From contig NW_004443648.1 in the NCBI RefSeq assembly GCF_000330505.1, forward strand, positions 56,536 to 120,535: a stretch of DNA of 64,000 nucleotides, written 5' to 3'. Origin of the DNA: Entamoeba invadens IP1. Taxonomy: Eukaryota; Evosea; Mastigamoebida; Endamoebidae. Below, piece by piece: positions 63,937 through 64,000 of the stretch (positions are counted from its first letter, which is position 1; the number at the start of each line of letters is the position of its first letter). The notes below the pieces were generated by a model. The model searched no databases. It saw only the letters and a list, made by a program, of their open reading frames with translations, and was not told the origin of the DNA. A program made the translations under genes and the position numbers.

Positions 63937-64000
63937 TATAGTCTGTTTGAGTTTTGGGAGATTGAAAGTGTCTGGTTCACAGACAGTCCGTCGAATCAAA

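Noticed and set aside
1..64000. tRNA or rRNA genes
   Set aside because: I searched for cloverleaf-like T-loop motifs and found none; Entamoeba tRNA arrays would be far more regular.

Overview
The window reads as nuclear DNA of an Entamoeba species. Intergenic DNA is very AT-rich, genes are compact and lie on both strands, and most are intronless. Every intron I could support is tiny (35-76 nt, one of 183 nt) and starts with the hexamer GTTTGT, the 5' splice site known in Entamoeba. Coding sequence has fairly many C/G third positions for the genus, and there are several DNA-transposon-type elements. Both fit E. invadens or E. moshkovskii better than E. histolytica. This species guess is inference. 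There are two 100-N scaffold gaps (23907-24006 and 60862-60961).

Layout. 666-13963: a PH-RhoGAP protein, an ASCC1-like KH/2H protein, a GCN2-like eIF2alpha kinase, a divergent pair of beta-propeller-type proteins (the larger resembles Nup155), and a PMS2-type MutL endonuclease. 14000-22800: gene-poor, with one orphan gene (14998-15567), a 3.3-kb pogo/Tigger-like transposon (16935-20234) with 43-bp inverted repeats and TA target duplication, a coding relic, and the first copy of an 811-bp MITE. 22827-36662: RING protein, a secreted protein cut by a gap, SCYL1-like pseudokinase, TLDc-like protein, coiled-coil protein, two type I membrane proteins, an LRR protein, DNA topoisomerase III, a type II DnaJ, and a four-exon gene that resembles DCN1. 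38148-45050: TVP38/VTT membrane protein, EF-hand protein, MED4-like Mediator subunit, a PfkB sugar kinase next to a uridine phosphorylase (both bacterial in flavour), and a membrane protein that may be a truncated Tul1/DSC1-like E3. 45126-46930: the second MITE copy (two differences in 811 bp) and a 633-bp foldback palindrome with perfect 146-bp arms carrying a 20-nt-phased GTCC array. 47886-60265: helical-repeat protein, CH-domain/coiled-coil protein, small coiled-coil protein, Wntless-like 8-TM protein, an Argonaute whose two catalytic Asp positions are Glu, an EF-hand protein and an acidic disordered protein. 60733-61005: a TIR element interrupted by the second gap. 62515-63936: type II thymidine kinase and a 4-TM protein.

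The genes are ordinary eukaryotic housekeeping and signalling genes, with no operons. Shared themes are DNA repair and topology (PMS2, TOP3), stress translation control and chaperoning (GCN2-like kinase, DnaJ), nucleoside salvage (uridine phosphorylase, thymidine kinase), membrane traffic (SCYL1, TVP38, Wntless-like) and small-RNA silencing (Argonaute). The Argonaute sits about 9 kb from a foldback whose transcripts would be double-stranded. Any functional link between them is speculation.
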